55,748 nt of DNA from Staphylococcus pasteuri (lineage in GTDB: Bacteria > Bacillota > Bacilli > Staphylococcales > Staphylococcaceae). A model generated the notes under the pieces. It was not told the origin of the DNA and did not search any database. It saw nothing but the letters and a program-made list of their open reading frames with translations. Positions 9,442 through 18,345 of the stretch are shown here, one piece after another. Position numbers and translations under genes: made by a program. How positions within the stretch are numbered: position 1 is the stretch's first letter; each line of letters begins with the position of its first letter. The DNA lies in the NCBI RefSeq assembly GCF_003970495.1, contig NZ_RXWW01000030.1, forward strand, positions 1 through 55,748, in the 5' to 3' direction.

Positions 9442-9915
9442 TTACTTGTTAGATGAGTGTACAAAATCTATCGTATTCATCCAAATAATATGCCCAAGTA
9501 ATTCAGATAATCTTTCTTCTTTAGGTAAATCTTCCACTTTTGGTGTTAATGATAATTTAGGTAATAAGTATTCATGGAATGCTATATTAACTATTATTCC
9601 GAAAATAGAACCGTTTAAAGCTTTCACTTGTGGACACTTCTCAGCAATCAATGCATAGCTCATTGCATTTACAATGGAAAAGCCATAATGCACACCCATA
9701 ATTGTTAAAGGTATCTCATTTCCGTTGTAGTGATAAGTAGCATTTTTAATGTTTTCGGGTAAGCCAAGTTGATTCAACAATGTCATTGGTGGCGGTTCTT
9801 CATCACGTTCAGGTGTTCTAGGTGGCATTAATGCTTCCCAACCCATTTTGACAGCTCCACCTAAGAAACCACCAACAATACCAGTTATTAATACATTTTT
9901 ATATGAAATATTCAT
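9442..9915 (-). CDS. YagU-family (DUF1440) membrane protein
   Basis: The 157-aa protein resembles the YagU/DUF1440 family: an N-terminal GGFLGGAVKMGWEALMPPRTP segment with a glycine-rich helix, a central GVHYGFSIVNAMSYALIAE helix, and a C-terminal FHEYLLPKLSL region. E. coli YagU is an inner-membrane protein linked to acid resistance; the staphylococcal role is not known to me. GGAGATG precedes the start. The interrupted epimerase gene follows 40 bp downstream on the same strand, so the two were probably cotranscribed. Confidence 0.75.
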   Translation of the reverse strand: MNISYKNVLITGIVGGFLGGAVKMGWEALMPPRTPERDEEPPPMTLLNQLGLPENIKNATYHYNGNEIPLTIMGVHYGFSIVNAMSYALIAEKCPQVKALNGSIFGIIVNIAFHEYLLPKLSLTPKVEDLPKEERLSELLGHIIWMNTIDFVHSSNK

Positions 9916-10029
9916 ATATGCATCTCCTTAATTCAACATTTTAATTTATTTACCCTATCATGATATTTTAAGTCATTCATCATCAATTATTTCAATAATT
10001 GATATATTTACTATTGATTTAAATCCTAA

Positions 10030-10075
10030 AAAATAAGCTTATAAGCAAAAATTTCTATACGCTTATAAGCTTAAA
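10030..10075 (-). terminator. Terminator of panE
   Basis: A perfect 13-bp inverted repeat (TAAGCTTATAAGC at 10034-10046 and its complement at 10061-10073) is followed on the minus strand by TTATTTTTT. Confidence 0.8.
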
Positions 10076-10086
10076 ATATACTTCAT

Positions 10087-11019
10087 CTATTGTGCGTCTA
10101 ATTTATTTTCTTTAGCATGAATAAGATTAGCAACAAATTGATTTACTGGTGCATCAATACCGTTCTCAACACCTAATTTAGCTACAGCACCATTAATATA
10201 ATCTATTTCTGTTTTGCGATGATTATTAATTAAATCTTGATACATCGAAGGGAAATGAGGGCCGACTTTGTCATTGAGATCGATTAGATATTCAAATATT
10301 TCATCTAGATTTAAATGAACATTATCAATGGTTGCTACATGTACAATTTCCTGGGTAATTTTATAAATAAGATTTTTCGCATCGTTACTTTCATTTAATG
10401 AAGACATTTTGCATTCTAAAATCGTGCATAATGCATTCGCTGTTCCATTAACACAAATTTTCTTCCAGATTGACTGGTGCAAATCTTCACTTAAAGTGCC
10501 ATTTAAGCCGGCTTGATTTAATATTTCAACAATGGTTTGAGCATTATCCATCCCTTCTGGCACAAGTCCACCTACTTCAACTGGTCCGCTTCCCATCAAG
10601 TGGGTACAACCTGGACTTTCTATTCCTGCTGTCCAAGTTGTTACACCTCTTACAATTTGCGATGTTTTAACATATTGTTCAATTAAACGTTCATGTTTCA
10701 AACCATTCATAGTACAAACAACAATAGACGTTTCACTTAAATGCGGTTTGATATAATCTAGGACATCTTTTAGTTGCATCGATTTTGGAAATAAAAATAC
10801 TATATCATAAACATCATTATTAGGAATGTCTTCATGACTATACATTGGTATGTCTAAATGACAACGTTCTCCATTTATATCAATATGCAAGCCATTGGTT
10901 TGAATCGCTTTAACATGAGTCATCCAACTATCAATTAATGTCACATCAAAACCTTGTTGAAATAGTTTAGCACCAAATCCACATCCTAAAGCACCTGAAC
11001 CTGCAATAGCAATCTTCAT
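10087..11019 (-). CDS. panE: 2-dehydropantoate 2-reductase (ketopantoate reductase)
   Basis: This 310-aa enzyme reduces ketopantoate to pantoate with NADPH in the cytoplasm, the second step toward pantothenate and coenzyme A. The N-terminus MKIAIAGSGALGCGFGAKL is the GxGxxG NADPH-binding fold. The central KKICVNGTANALCTILECK carries the catalytic Lys and Asn region of the ApbA/PanE family, and the C-terminal helical domain (HFPSMYQDLINNHRKTEIDYINGA) is the substrate domain. GAGGGA precedes the ATG. panB, panC and panD are not adjacent, so it stands alone here. Some ApbA/PanE paralogues act on other 2-keto acids, so the exact substrate is slightly uncertain. Confidence 0.85.
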   Translation of the reverse strand: MKIAIAGSGALGCGFGAKLFQQGFDVTLIDSWMTHVKAIQTNGLHIDINGERCHLDIPMYSHEDIPNNDVYDIVFLFPKSMQLKDVLDYIKPHLSETSIVVCTMNGLKHERLIEQYVKTSQIVRGVTTWTAGIESPGCTHLMGSGPVEVGGLVPEGMDNAQTIVEILNQAGLNGTLSEDLHQSIWKKICVNGTANALCTILECKMSSLNESNDAKNLIYKITQEIVHVATIDNVHLNLDEIFEYLIDLNDKVGPHFPSMYQDLINNHRKTEIDYINGAVAKLGVENGIDAPVNQFVANLIHAKENKLDAQ

Positions 11020-11130
11020 TCAAATCCCTCATTCCATGATAAAGTTAAACTTAAAATACTATTTAATTGCAATAACGTCAACGTGAATAGCAAAATCTTC
11101 ATAATTTTCTAACATTAATCAGTATGAATA

Positions 11131-11165
11131 AAGATCGAGACATGCTTTTTGTCTCGACCTTAATA
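11131..11165 (-). terminator. Terminator of the NorB-like gene
   Basis: AAGATCGAGAC pairs with GTCTCGACCTT (one mismatch) around a T-rich loop, just after the stop codon on the minus strand. Confidence 0.65.
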
Positions 11166-11183
11166 ATAACGTTTATTCTATTC

Positions 11184-12587
11184 TTATAAATTTGTTTGTT
11201 TCTTAGGTACTAATAATAAAATGGCAAAGAATGCAATTAGTGCGATGACTGCATTTAAGACAACGCCCATAAAGCCACCTAATGCCATATTCATTTGCGA
11301 CGCAAAAGCACCATATATAGTTCCTGAAATAGCTACGCCAAATGCATTACCTAAAGAAGAAGCCATTTTATAAACACCTGAAGCAACACCTACTTTATCA
11401 TCAGGGGCTTGTGCAACAGCTGTATCAGTTGATGGTGTCGCATAAATACCAAGTCCTGTACCAAATAATAAATATCCGATAACACTTGAAGTAATGTACC
11501 AAGGTTCTGGTAAGAAAGTTAAAGATAGTAAGACTAATCCAATAGCTGTTAAACCACTACCCATTAATAATGGTCGTTTCGGACCTAGCGCTTGAAGAAT
11601 CTTCTCACCTACACGAATCATAATTAATACAGCGATTAAATATGTAAGAGAAATTACACCTGTTTGAGATTCATTAAAATCAAGTTGCTGCTGGTAATAA
11701 GTGTTTACTACGATTAGCGTACCACCTGCAACACCATTTAACATAAAGTTAGAAACAGTAGCTCCACTGTACCCTTTATTAGCAAATAAGCTAAAGTCTA
11801 CTAAAGGATATTTAATTTTATTTTCGTACATAATAAATCCTATTAGTGAAACAAAAAATACTACGATTAAACTTATAATAATTGGTGAAAATAATCCTAA
11901 TTTAGAAGATTGTGTAATAATAACGTTAATACTTAACATACAAATAATTAGTATTATTAAGCCAACAATATCAAATTTCTTTGCTTCACCATTTTTAGTG
12001 ATTACTGGTTCTGCTTTCGTTTCTGGAGTGTGTTTAATTAAATACATAGACAATAATGTCAATACAATTGATACAATAAAGATGGTTCTCCAACCAAAGT
12101 GTGTGGACATTAGACCACCAAATAGCGTACAAATACCACTACCACCCCAAGATCCAATTGACCAATAACTTAATGCTCTTTGTCTTGCAGGTCCAATATA
12201 ATATTCGTTAATAATAGCTAAGGTTGCAGGCATAATACATGCTGCTGATAAACCTTGAAATATTCTACCTGCAATTAAAAAAGGTATTAACGGTGTAATA
12301 ATAATTAATAAAGACCCAATAATATTTAATATTAAGCCAATGTATGCAACTTTTACGCGCCCATACTTATCTGCAAAATCACCAGCTCCTACAATGAATA
12401 GTCCTGACATTAAGGCTGTTAAACTAACAGCTATATTAATAGTGCCAATATCACTTTTAAATGATGTTTGTAATGGCACAACTAAATTGACTAATGATTG
12501 TGCAAATAACCAGAAAGTAATAACACCTAAAATAATACCTAGAAGAAGCCTATTGTCTCCTTCAAACTCCTTTGAAGTTTTGTTCAT
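11184..12587 (-). CDS. norB: NorB-type MFS multidrug efflux pump (DHA2, 14 TM)
   Basis: The 467-aa protein follows S. aureus NorB closely: FEGDNRLLLGIILGVITFWLFAQSLVN near the start, GDFADKYGRVK (MFS motif A), GRIFQGLSAACIMPATLAII, ALSYWSIGSWGGSG (motif C region) and ATPSTDTAVAQAP. It would export quinolones, quaternary ammonium compounds and fatty-acid-like substrates at the expense of the proton gradient. GGAGG lies 12 nt before the ATG. A promoter and two near-identical palindromes lie upstream, so a repressor or activator is likely. Substrate range is inferred. Confidence 0.82.
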   Translation of the reverse strand: MNKTSKEFEGDNRLLLGIILGVITFWLFAQSLVNLVVPLQTSFKSDIGTINIAVSLTALMSGLFIVGAGDFADKYGRVKVAYIGLILNIIGSLLIIITPLIPFLIAGRIFQGLSAACIMPATLAIINEYYIGPARQRALSYWSIGSWGGSGICTLFGGLMSTHFGWRTIFIVSIVLTLLSMYLIKHTPETKAEPVITKNGEAKKFDIVGLIILIICMLSINVIITQSSKLGLFSPIIISLIVVFFVSLIGFIMYENKIKYPLVDFSLFANKGYSGATVSNFMLNGVAGGTLIVVNTYYQQQLDFNESQTGVISLTYLIAVLIMIRVGEKILQALGPKRPLLMGSGLTAIGLVLLSLTFLPEPWYITSSVIGYLLFGTGLGIYATPSTDTAVAQAPDDKVGVASGVYKMASSLGNAFGVAISGTIYGAFASQMNMALGGFMGVVLNAVIALIAFFAILLLVPKKQTNL

Positions 12588-12638
12588 AAAATATTAATTC
12601 CTCCTACAAAACACTTTCCATATTTTACTTACTCATTT

Positions 12639-12650
12639 TAAATCGATTTA
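12639..12650. promoter_or_regulatory. Palindromic operator candidate, norB leader
   Basis: TAAATCGATTTA is a perfect 12-bp palindrome. Its core recurs as AGATCGATTT at 12720-12729. Confidence 0.4.
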
Positions 12651-12716
12651 TGTAAAAGTTTTTACTTAAAAAAACAACTGCTTTCCCTTTTCTATTTCTC
12701 TATTTGCTTGATTACT

Positions 12717-12747
12717 TTTAGATCGATTTTATCAGTTTTTTATTATA
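12717..12747 (-). promoter_or_regulatory. norB -10 element with downstream operator candidate
   Basis: TATAAT on the minus strand (12742-12747) is a consensus -10, although the -35 is poor. The imperfect palindrome AGATCGATTT lies just downstream of the predicted start of transcription, a typical repressor position. Confidence 0.4.
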
Positions 12748-12859
12748 CCCTTTAATTTCTTTTAATATTTAGAATATTTGTATATATGAATACATATTTT
12801 ACACCAATTACTTTTATTTTTCCATTACATCTTGAAGTATATATTTTTTAGTATTATCT

Positions 12860-12888
12860 TTAAAATAGGTAAGCGCTTACTATATAAT
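12860..12888 (+). promoter_or_regulatory. Promoter-like segment with cre-like palindrome
   Basis: The perfect palindrome GTAAGCGCTTAC (12869-12880) matches the cre core (12 of 14 consensus positions) and sits between TTAAAA (12860-12865) and TATAAT (12883-12888), spaced 17 bp. It may drive a long lrgAB leader under CcpA control. Confidence 0.45.
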
Positions 12889-12993
12889 AATAAATGAATT
12901 TGTCGAAACTTACTAAAAAATAAAAGGATAAATTTTTTGAAAATTGTCACGAAAACGACGAATTCAATGTACAAATTAATATGAATTATATTG

Positions 12994-13018
12994 TATAATT
13001 GCTCGTGAATTACTTCAC
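12994..13018 (+). promoter_or_regulatory. lrgAB-proximal -10 and inverted repeat
   Basis: TATAAT at 12994-12999 is followed by GTGAA-TTAC-TTCAC (13005-13018). This is a possible lrgAB promoter with an operator at its start site; the -35 is weak. Confidence 0.35.
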
Positions 13019-13179
13019 AAAAGATTCGTTTGAACTTTGCAATTGATTTTTTTATTTTTTAAAACTAAATAACTTTATCTTTTAGTTTACGTTTTAAATT
13101 AGTAAGTGAATCCTATTTTTGACAAATCCAAACGTTCTTACCGAATCCATATACAAATAGAACAGGAGGAATGTATGTT

Positions 13180-13626
13180 ATGGCTAACTCATCTTCTACA
13201 AAAGAAAGAGTTCAACATACATCTGGAAGAGTGTACAATTTCTTCCAACAAGCTTTAACAATTGCAGTTATTTTGTTTATCTCTAAGATTATTGAAGCAT
13301 TCATGCCTATCCCAATGCCCGCTTCAGTAATTGGTTTAGTTTTATTATTTATCGCTTTATGTACTGGAATTGTTAAATTAGAACAAGTCGAAACAGTAGG
13401 AACTACTTTAACTAATAATATTAGTTTTTTATTCGTTCCAGCCGGCGTTTCAGTAATCAATTCATTACCTGTATTAAGTCAAAGTCCAATATTGATTATT
13501 TTATTAATCATTTTATCTACAATCTTTTTATTAATTTGTACTGGTTTCGCTTCTCAATTATTAGTGACAAAATCATTGTTCCCTAGTAAAGAGAAAAATG
13601 AAGAAACTAGTCGTATAGGAGGTTAA
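13180..13626 (+). CDS. lrgA: Antiholin-like protein LrgA
   Basis: The ATG at 13180 lies 10 nt after AGGAGG; the in-frame ATG at 13171 is too close to it. The 148-aa product has four hydrophobic segments and the LrgA/CidA core: [25 protein letters not shown] and [19 protein letters not shown]. The family acts in the membrane with LrgB on murein hydrolase activity, programmed lysis and, in several species, pyruvate uptake. Its length suits LrgA (about 147 aa) better than CidA (about 131 aa). lrgB follows with a 2-nt gap, so they form an operon. In most staphylococci lytSR precede this pair; here norB does. Confidence 0.88.
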   Translation: MANSSSTKERVQHTSGRVYNFFQQALTIAVILFISKIIEAFMPIPMPASVIGLVLLFIALCTGIVKLEQVETVGTTLTNNISFLFVPAGVSVINSLPVLSQSPILIILLIILSTIFLLICTGFASQLLVTKSLFPSKEKNEETSRIGG

Positions 13627-13628
13627 TC

Positions 13629-14330
13629 ATGGTAGAACATTTAGGTATTAATACTCCATATTTTGGTATTTTAGTTTCCCTTATTCCATTTGTAATTGCT
13701 ACATATTTTTATAAAAAAACGAATGGATTTTTCTTACTTGCACCTTTATTCGTTAGTATGGTTGTAGGTATTGCTTTCTTAAAATTGACAGGAATTAGTT
13801 ATGCAAACTATAAAATAGGTGGAGATATTATTAATTTCTTCTTAGAACCAGCTACGATTAGTTTTGCAATTCCTTTATATAAAAAACGTGACGTATTAAA
13901 AAAATATTGGTTACAAATATTTGGTGGTATTGCTTTAGGTACTATCGTTGCACTTATTTTAATCTATCTAGTTGCAACTTTATTCCAATTCAGTAATCAA
14001 ATTGTTGCTTCAATGTTACCTCAAGCTGCAACAACAGCAATCGCTTTACCTGTATCAGAAGGTATCGGTGGTATGAAAGAACTTACATCATTAGCAGTTA
14101 TTTTAAATGCTGTAGTTATTTCTGCATTAGGTACTAAAATTGTAAGATGGTTCAAAATTTCAAACCCAATTGCACGTGGTCTTGCTTTAGGTACTAGTGG
14201 TCACACATTAGGTGTAGCTGCTGCTAAAGAATTGGGAGAAACTGAAGAATCTATGGGTAGTATTGCAGTTGTTATTGTAGGTGTTATTGTAGTAGCAATC
14301 GTACCTATTTTAGCGCCAATATTATTATAG
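13629..14330 (+). CDS. lrgB: Antiholin-like protein LrgB
   Basis: The 233-aa multi-spanning protein matches Lrg[26 protein letters not shown] at the start, [48 protein letters not shown], and [26 protein letters not shown]. It works with LrgA in the cytoplasmic membrane in lysis control or pyruvate transport. GGAGG in the lrgA 3' end serves as its ribosome site, and the 2-nt gap suggests coupled translation. Confidence 0.9.
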   Translation: MVEHLGINTPYFGILVSLIPFVIATYFYKKTNGFFLLAPLFVSMVVGIAFLKLTGISYANYKIGGDIINFFLEPATISFAIPLYKKRDVLKKYWLQIFGGIALGTIVALILIYLVATLFQFSNQIVASMLPQAATTAIALPVSEGIGGMKELTSLAVILNAVVISALGTKIVRWFKISNPIARGLALGTSGHTLGVAAAKELGETEESMGSIAVVIVGVIVVAIVPILAPILL

Positions 14331-14358
14331 GTTAAACGTTGTAGTAAGTTAAAATTAA

Positions 14359-14402
14359 TAAAACAAGGTCAGGGCTATGAAAGTAGTCCTGACCTTGTTT
14401 TA
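14359..14402. terminator. Bidirectional terminator, lrgB/opuCD
   Basis: A perfect 15-bp stem (TAAAACAAGGTCAGG with its complement) lies between the convergent operons. Confidence 0.9.
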
Positions 14403-14405
14403 TAT

Positions 14406-15095
14406 TTATTTAATTTGTTGTGGTTGATGTTCAAATTTCTTTTTGTTTTTACGTGTTGGATCTAGTCGTTTTTCTAAGAAACGTAATCCTAAATCAATTA
14501 AAATAGCTATTAAAGCAATTGGTATCGCTCCTGCTAAAATGAATGTTGTACCGTCTGTTGAGTTAGTTCCACGAATAATAATATCACCAAGTGTTGGTGC
14601 ACCAATGAATGACCCAATAGCAACAATACCGATTGCAACTACTAGTGCAATACGAATGCCACCTATAATCACTGATAAAGATAATGGTAACTCAATCATT
14701 CGTAATACTTGGTTTCTAGTCATTCCCATACCCTTACCAGCATCTTTAATATTTTCATCTACATCTACAATACCTGTATAAGTATTTTTAATAATTGGGA
14801 GTAGCGAATATAAGAAAACTGTTACAACAACAGTTGTTGGACCTAGTCCCATAGCTAACATCAAAATCGCAAGCATTGCTATGGCTGGTACTGTTTGAAT
14901 AATATTAGCAATTGTAATAATAGGCCAAGCTAGTTTCTTATATCGAGCTATGACAATGCCTAATGGAATACCTATAATACAAGCAAACAGTACACCGTAA
15001 ACTGACATTAATAAATGTTTAAAGAATAATTCCATAAGGTAGCCAAAGTTCAATGAATAATATTCAATAATAGATTGGAATAAATTACCTTTCAT
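14406..15095 (-). CDS. opuCD: Osmoprotectant ABC transporter permease OpuCD
   Basis: The 229-aa permease has about six membrane helices and the EAA-type loop GKGMGMTRNQVLRMIELPLSLSVIIGGIRIA that contacts the ATPase. With OpuCB it forms the channel for uptake of glycine betaine, carnitine and choline under hyperosmotic stress. It is the last gene of the four-gene opuC operon and starts 2 nt after opuCC ends. The basic C-terminal tail (RLDPTRKNKKKFEHQPQQIK) is cytoplasmic. Confidence 0.9.
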   Translation of the reverse strand: MKGNLFQSIIEYYSLNFGYLMELFFKHLLMSVYGVLFACIIGIPLGIVIARYKKLAWPIITIANIIQTVPAIAMLAILMLAMGLGPTTVVVTVFLYSLLPIIKNTYTGIVDVDENIKDAGKGMGMTRNQVLRMIELPLSLSVIIGGIRIALVVAIGIVAIGSFIGAPTLGDIIIRGTNSTDGTTFILAGAIPIALIAILIDLGLRFLEKRLDPTRKNKKKFEHQPQQIK

Positions 15096-15097
15096 AA

Positions 15098-16051
15098 TTA
15101 TTGACCACCTTTCTTACTATTTTTGTCATCATCAAAATAGTTATGTTTTTTCAAGTATTCTTCTGCAATAATTGCAGGTTCTTTCCCTTTACCGTCAGAT
15201 TCATAATTTAACTTTTGCATTTCTTTAGTTGAAACTTTACCTTCTAACTTTTTCAAAGCTGTATCAATTTTTGGATTATCTTTAATCACTTTTTCTGTAG
15301 CCAATGGACTACCATCATATGGTGGGAAAAATTTACGATCATCTTTTAAAATTTTCAAATCGTAAGCTGCAATACGTCCATCAGTAGAATATCCCACAGC
15401 TACATCCAATTTTTTATTTTTTAGTGCATCATATACTAAACCTATTTGCATTGGTCGTGCACTTGCAAATTTAAATCCGTAATCTTTAACGAAGGCTGGA
15501 TATCCATCTCCTGCTCTATTCATCCATTGTGTATCCATACCTAATTTCAAGTCGTTTTTATGTTTTTCTAAGTCTGAAACTTTTTCTAAATGGTATTTTT
15601 TAGCTGTTTCTTTTGTCACCATAAATGCGTACGTGTTCGCAAATCCTAATGAATTATAATATTTTTGATCATATTTTTTCTTGAATAGCTTTTGTGATTC
15701 AGACATCGCTTTTTTAGGATCTTTTGTTGGTTTTGCGTTTAACACACTAGTTAATTCTGTACCTGTGTATCTTACAGCTGACATATTAACGTCGCCGCGT
15801 TGCAATGCGTTATGTTGAATAATACTTGATCCTAAGTTCCCAATGATTGTCGGCTTGATTTTGCCTTTAGTTTCATGTTCAATCATTAGTTTCTCCATAT
15901 TTGCAATAATCTTTGTTTCACTTGTTTCAGTAGTCGTGATTTTAACATCATTTTTTGAATTGCCGTCACCTAAACCTGGTAAACTACATCCAGATAATAC
16001 TAAGAGGGACAAGGCAATAAGAATCACTGTATATTTAATATGTTTCTTCAT
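15098..16051 (-). CDS. opuCC: Osmoprotectant ABC transporter substrate-binding lipoprotein OpuCC
   Basis: I chose the ATG at 16051 because GGAGG lies 10 nt upstream and the product then opens with MKKHIKYTVILIALSLLVLSGC, a lipoprotein signal with lipobox LSGC. The 317-aa protein is membrane-anchored and binds compatible solutes outside the cell (OpuAC/ProX-like fold). LAPTKDPKKAM-like and PPYDGSPLATEKVI segments are typical of the family. It lies between opuCB (21-nt gap) and opuCD (2-nt gap) in one operon. Confidence 0.88.
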   Translation of the reverse strand: MKKHIKYTVILIALSLLVLSGCSLPGLGDGNSKNDVKITTTETSETKIIANMEKLMIEHETKGKIKPTIIGNLGSSIIQHNALQRGDVNMSAVRYTGTELTSVLNAKPTKDPKKAMSESQKLFKKKYDQKYYNSLGFANTYAFMVTKETAKKYHLEKVSDLEKHKNDLKLGMDTQWMNRAGDGYPAFVKDYGFKFASARPMQIGLVYDALKNKKLDVAVGYSTDGRIAAYDLKILKDDRKFFPPYDGSPLATEKVIKDNPKIDTALKKLEGKVSTKEMQKLNYESDGKGKEPAIIAEEYLKKHNYFDDDKNSKKGGQ

Positions 16052-16072
16052 ATTGTTACATCCTCCCATTTC

Positions 16073-16708
16073 TTATCTAGATACTTTTAATCCTTTAGGT
16101 ACCGCCCATTTTTCAACTAATGATAATAGCATGTCGACAATTAATGCTAACAATGTAACTAAAATAGCTGCACTAATAATCATAGGTGGTTGATATAAAT
16201 TTAATCCATTGAATACTAAGTCTCCTAGTCCACCAGCACCAACATAACTCGCTAAAGTAGCCCAGCTAATGACATAAACACTTGAAAGTCTAATGCCACT
16301 AATGATTAATGGCAAAGCTAGAGGCAATTGGACATCTTTCATTAATTGAAATTGTGTCATACCCATACTTTGTCCAGCTTGTATAACATTTTTGTCTATA
16401 TTTTTGACACCTAAAACAGTATTATTCAATATCGGTAATAATACATAAATAAATAATGCAACAATGGCAGGTGTCTTACCTACTCCGAAAATAGGTATCA
16501 TAATGGCCAATACAGCTAAAGTCGGTATCGTTTGAAGTACGCCAGCTATCGTTAATACAACGTTAGCAATTTTAGTCGTTTTAGATAATAAGATGCCAAC
16601 AGGAACAGCTACGACGATTGCAATTAACAAAGCAATGATAGAAATATAGAAATGTTCAATCGTCTTTGATACGAGCTGGCTTCCATATTCATTCAAAAAT
16701 GCTTTCAT
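16073..16708 (-). CDS. opuCB: Osmoprotectant ABC transporter permease OpuCB
   Basis: The 211-aa permease has five to six helices and the coupling loop GQSMGMTQFQLMKDVQLPLALPLIISGIRL. It pairs with OpuCD to form the translocation pore. Its ATG overlaps the opuCA stop by one base (TAATG), which indicates translational coupling. Confidence 0.9.
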   Translation of the reverse strand: MKAFLNEYGSQLVSKTIEHFYISIIALLIAIVVAVPVGILLSKTTKIANVVLTIAGVLQTIPTLAVLAIMIPIFGVGKTPAIVALFIYVLLPILNNTVLGVKNIDKNVIQAGQSMGMTQFQLMKDVQLPLALPLIISGIRLSSVYVISWATLASYVGAGGLGDLVFNGLNLYQPPMIISAAILVTLLALIVDMLLSLVEKWAVPKGLKVSR

Positions 16709-17982
16709 TATCGTTCATCTCCCGCTTCATCCTTATTCATCTCGTTTATAGAAGATGTATTCACATGTTGATGAGTGTCGTCTTGATTGGGAAGACTATT
16801 TAAAGATTCATTCCCATTTGAAATGTTTGTCTCATTGGGCTCTACAGATTCTGACACTTCAGTATCACCGTCGCCCCAAATGGAGTCATATACGATATCA
16901 ACTAAGTTTGCACGTGTGATAAGACCTATTAATTTATTGTCATTATCAACAACAGGTATGTTTCTCACATTACGTTTTAAAATAGTTCTAACTGAATCTT
17001 GTAATTTGGAATCAATATGTACTTTATAAATATCACGTTGCATTGTATCAATCAGTTCTTTTTTAGCTCTTAAACCCTGGTTAATATCTTCTATATCTAA
17101 GAAACCAAGTAGTTTGTCATGGCTATTCACCACAAATATGGTATCTACACGTCTCTCACGCATGATATTAACTGCATCATTCAATGAATCATCTGCATGA
17201 ACAGTAACAGGTTTAATCATGGCACCTTCAACTGTTTTCATATTTGGTCTATCTTGGATCAATCTGTTTTGACCAATAAAGTCTTTAACGAAATCATTGG
17301 CTGGGTTTCTTAATATATTATCTGGCGTATCAAATTGCACAACTTTACCTTGTGACATGATGCAAATTTTATCTGCGAGTTTAATTGCTTCATCCATGTC
17401 ATGTGTTACGAAAATAAATGTTTTACCTAATTTTCGTTGTAATTCTTTAACTAAATCTTGTAATGTATCTCGAGTTATCGGATCAAGCGCACCAAAAGGT
17501 TCATCCATTAAAATGATATCTTGTTCAGCAGCGAGTGCTCTCACTACACCAATACGTTGTTGTTGTCCACCAGATAATTCAGCTGGATAGCGATCTAAAT
17601 ATTCAACTGGTAAATCAACAAGTTGAATTAACTCTTTTGCTTTTGCATCTTTCTTTTCTTTAGACCACTTTAATAATTTAGGTACTAATACAATATTTTC
17701 TCTAATTGTCATATGCGGCATTAAACCAATTTGTTGAATAACATAACCGATACTTCTTCTTAATTCCACGGGATTCATATGACGAACATCTTTGCCATTC
17801 ATCTGGATTTCTCCATCAGTGGCCTCAATCATTCGGTTAATCATTCTTAATGCAGTTGTCTTACCACTACCACTCGTCCCAATAAATGCGATAAACTCTC
17901 CTGATTCAATATCAAGTGATAAATTATCAACTGCCTTTTTATTCCCAGAGTAAATCTTGGTTAAATTCTTAATACTTAACAT
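16708..17982 (-). CDS. opuCA: Osmoprotectant ABC transporter ATP-binding protein OpuCA, with CBS pair
   Basis: The 424-aa ATPase drives OpuC. It has Walker A (GTSGSGKTT, about residues 36-44), Q-loop, signature LSGGQQQRIGVVRALA, and Walker B with DEPFGALDP, followed by two CBS domains (about 255-375) that in this family sense ionic strength or nucleotides. An acidic, Asn/Ser-rich tail of about 50 residues follows and looks disordered. AAGGGG lies 9 nt before the ATG. The first gene of opuCA-CB-CC-CD; a sigma-B-like promoter lies about 215 nt upstream. Confidence 0.92.
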   Translation of the reverse strand: MLSIKNLTKIYSGNKKAVDNLSLDIESGEFIAFIGTSGSGKTTALRMINRMIEATDGEIQMNGKDVRHMNPVELRRSIGYVIQQIGLMPHMTIRENIVLVPKLLKWSKEKKDAKAKELIQLVDLPVEYLDRYPAELSGGQQQRIGVVRALAAEQDIILMDEPFGALDPITRDTLQDLVKELQRKLGKTFIFVTHDMDEAIKLADKICIMSQGKVVQFDTPDNILRNPANDFVKDFIGQNRLIQDRPNMKTVEGAMIKPVTVHADDSLNDAVNIMRERRVDTIFVVNSHDKLLGFLDIEDINQGLRAKKELIDTMQRDIYKVHIDSKLQDSVRTILKRNVRNIPVVDNDNKLIGLITRANLVDIVYDSIWGDGDTEVSESVEPNETNISNGNESLNSLPNQDDTHQHVNTSSINEMNKDEAGDER

Positions 17983-18204
17983 GATTATTTTCCCCTTCCA
18001 TTAAGTAAAAAATGGCGAATATCACTATACAATTTAAAAGACCAGCAGAACAGTTGTTAACTAATAAATAATATTGGTTGAACAAGCGTACGATGGTCTT
18101 TACCTTCAATGTTTAATTTTAAAAAGATGTCATTATGTTACTGCTATGTGTATAACATTGGCTTTAGGTTTCTATGTATGCATATTCGACAACGATATAA
18201 ATAT

Positions 18205-18228
18205 ATACCCTATATAATTTTAATAAAC
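18205..18228 (-). promoter_or_regulatory. Sigma-B-type promoter of the opuC operon
   Basis: On the minus strand GTTTAT (18223-18228), 12 bp, then GGGTAT (18205-18210) fits the general-stress consensus GTTTAA-N12-15-GGGTAT with one mismatch. It gives a leader of about 215 nt to opuCA. Confidence 0.6.
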
Positions 18229-18281
18229 ATATTGCGTTTTTACAAAATTCATTTATTTAAACTTAACAAATTTATAAAGAT

Positions 18282-18345
18282 ATTCATAATTTTAATTTGA
18301 ATTACAAAACGATAAACATTGTATTTCTAGCTTAAAATTATGAAT
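18282..18345. repeat. Perfect 14-bp inverted repeat between opuC and butA
   Basis: ATTCATAATTTTAA (18282-18295) and TTAAAATTATGAAT (18332-18345) are exact complements, 36 bp apart. There is no T-run and no gene end nearby, so it is not an obvious terminator. Confidence 0.5.

Larger units (their letters stand above)
12588..13179. other. 592-bp divergent intergenic region between norB and lrgA
   Basis: I see no credible gene here. It holds minus-strand norB signals (12639-12747), a plus-strand promoter-like segment with a cre-like palindrome (12860-12888), and a second plus-strand -10 with a small inverted repeat (12994-13018). A 15-codon TTG-started ORF at 12939 (AAAGGA upstream) is too short to call. 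lytSR, which normally precede lrgAB, are absent. Confidence 0.6.

Noticed and set aside
12939..12986. TTG-started 15-codon ORF with AAAGGA in the lrgA upstream region
   Set aside because: It is too short and has a non-ATG start; nothing supports it beyond the purine-rich site.
18109..18300. 63-codon plus-strand ORF between opuCA and butA
   Set aside because: It has no ribosome site, a composition expected of AT-rich noncoding DNA and overlaps regulatory elements.
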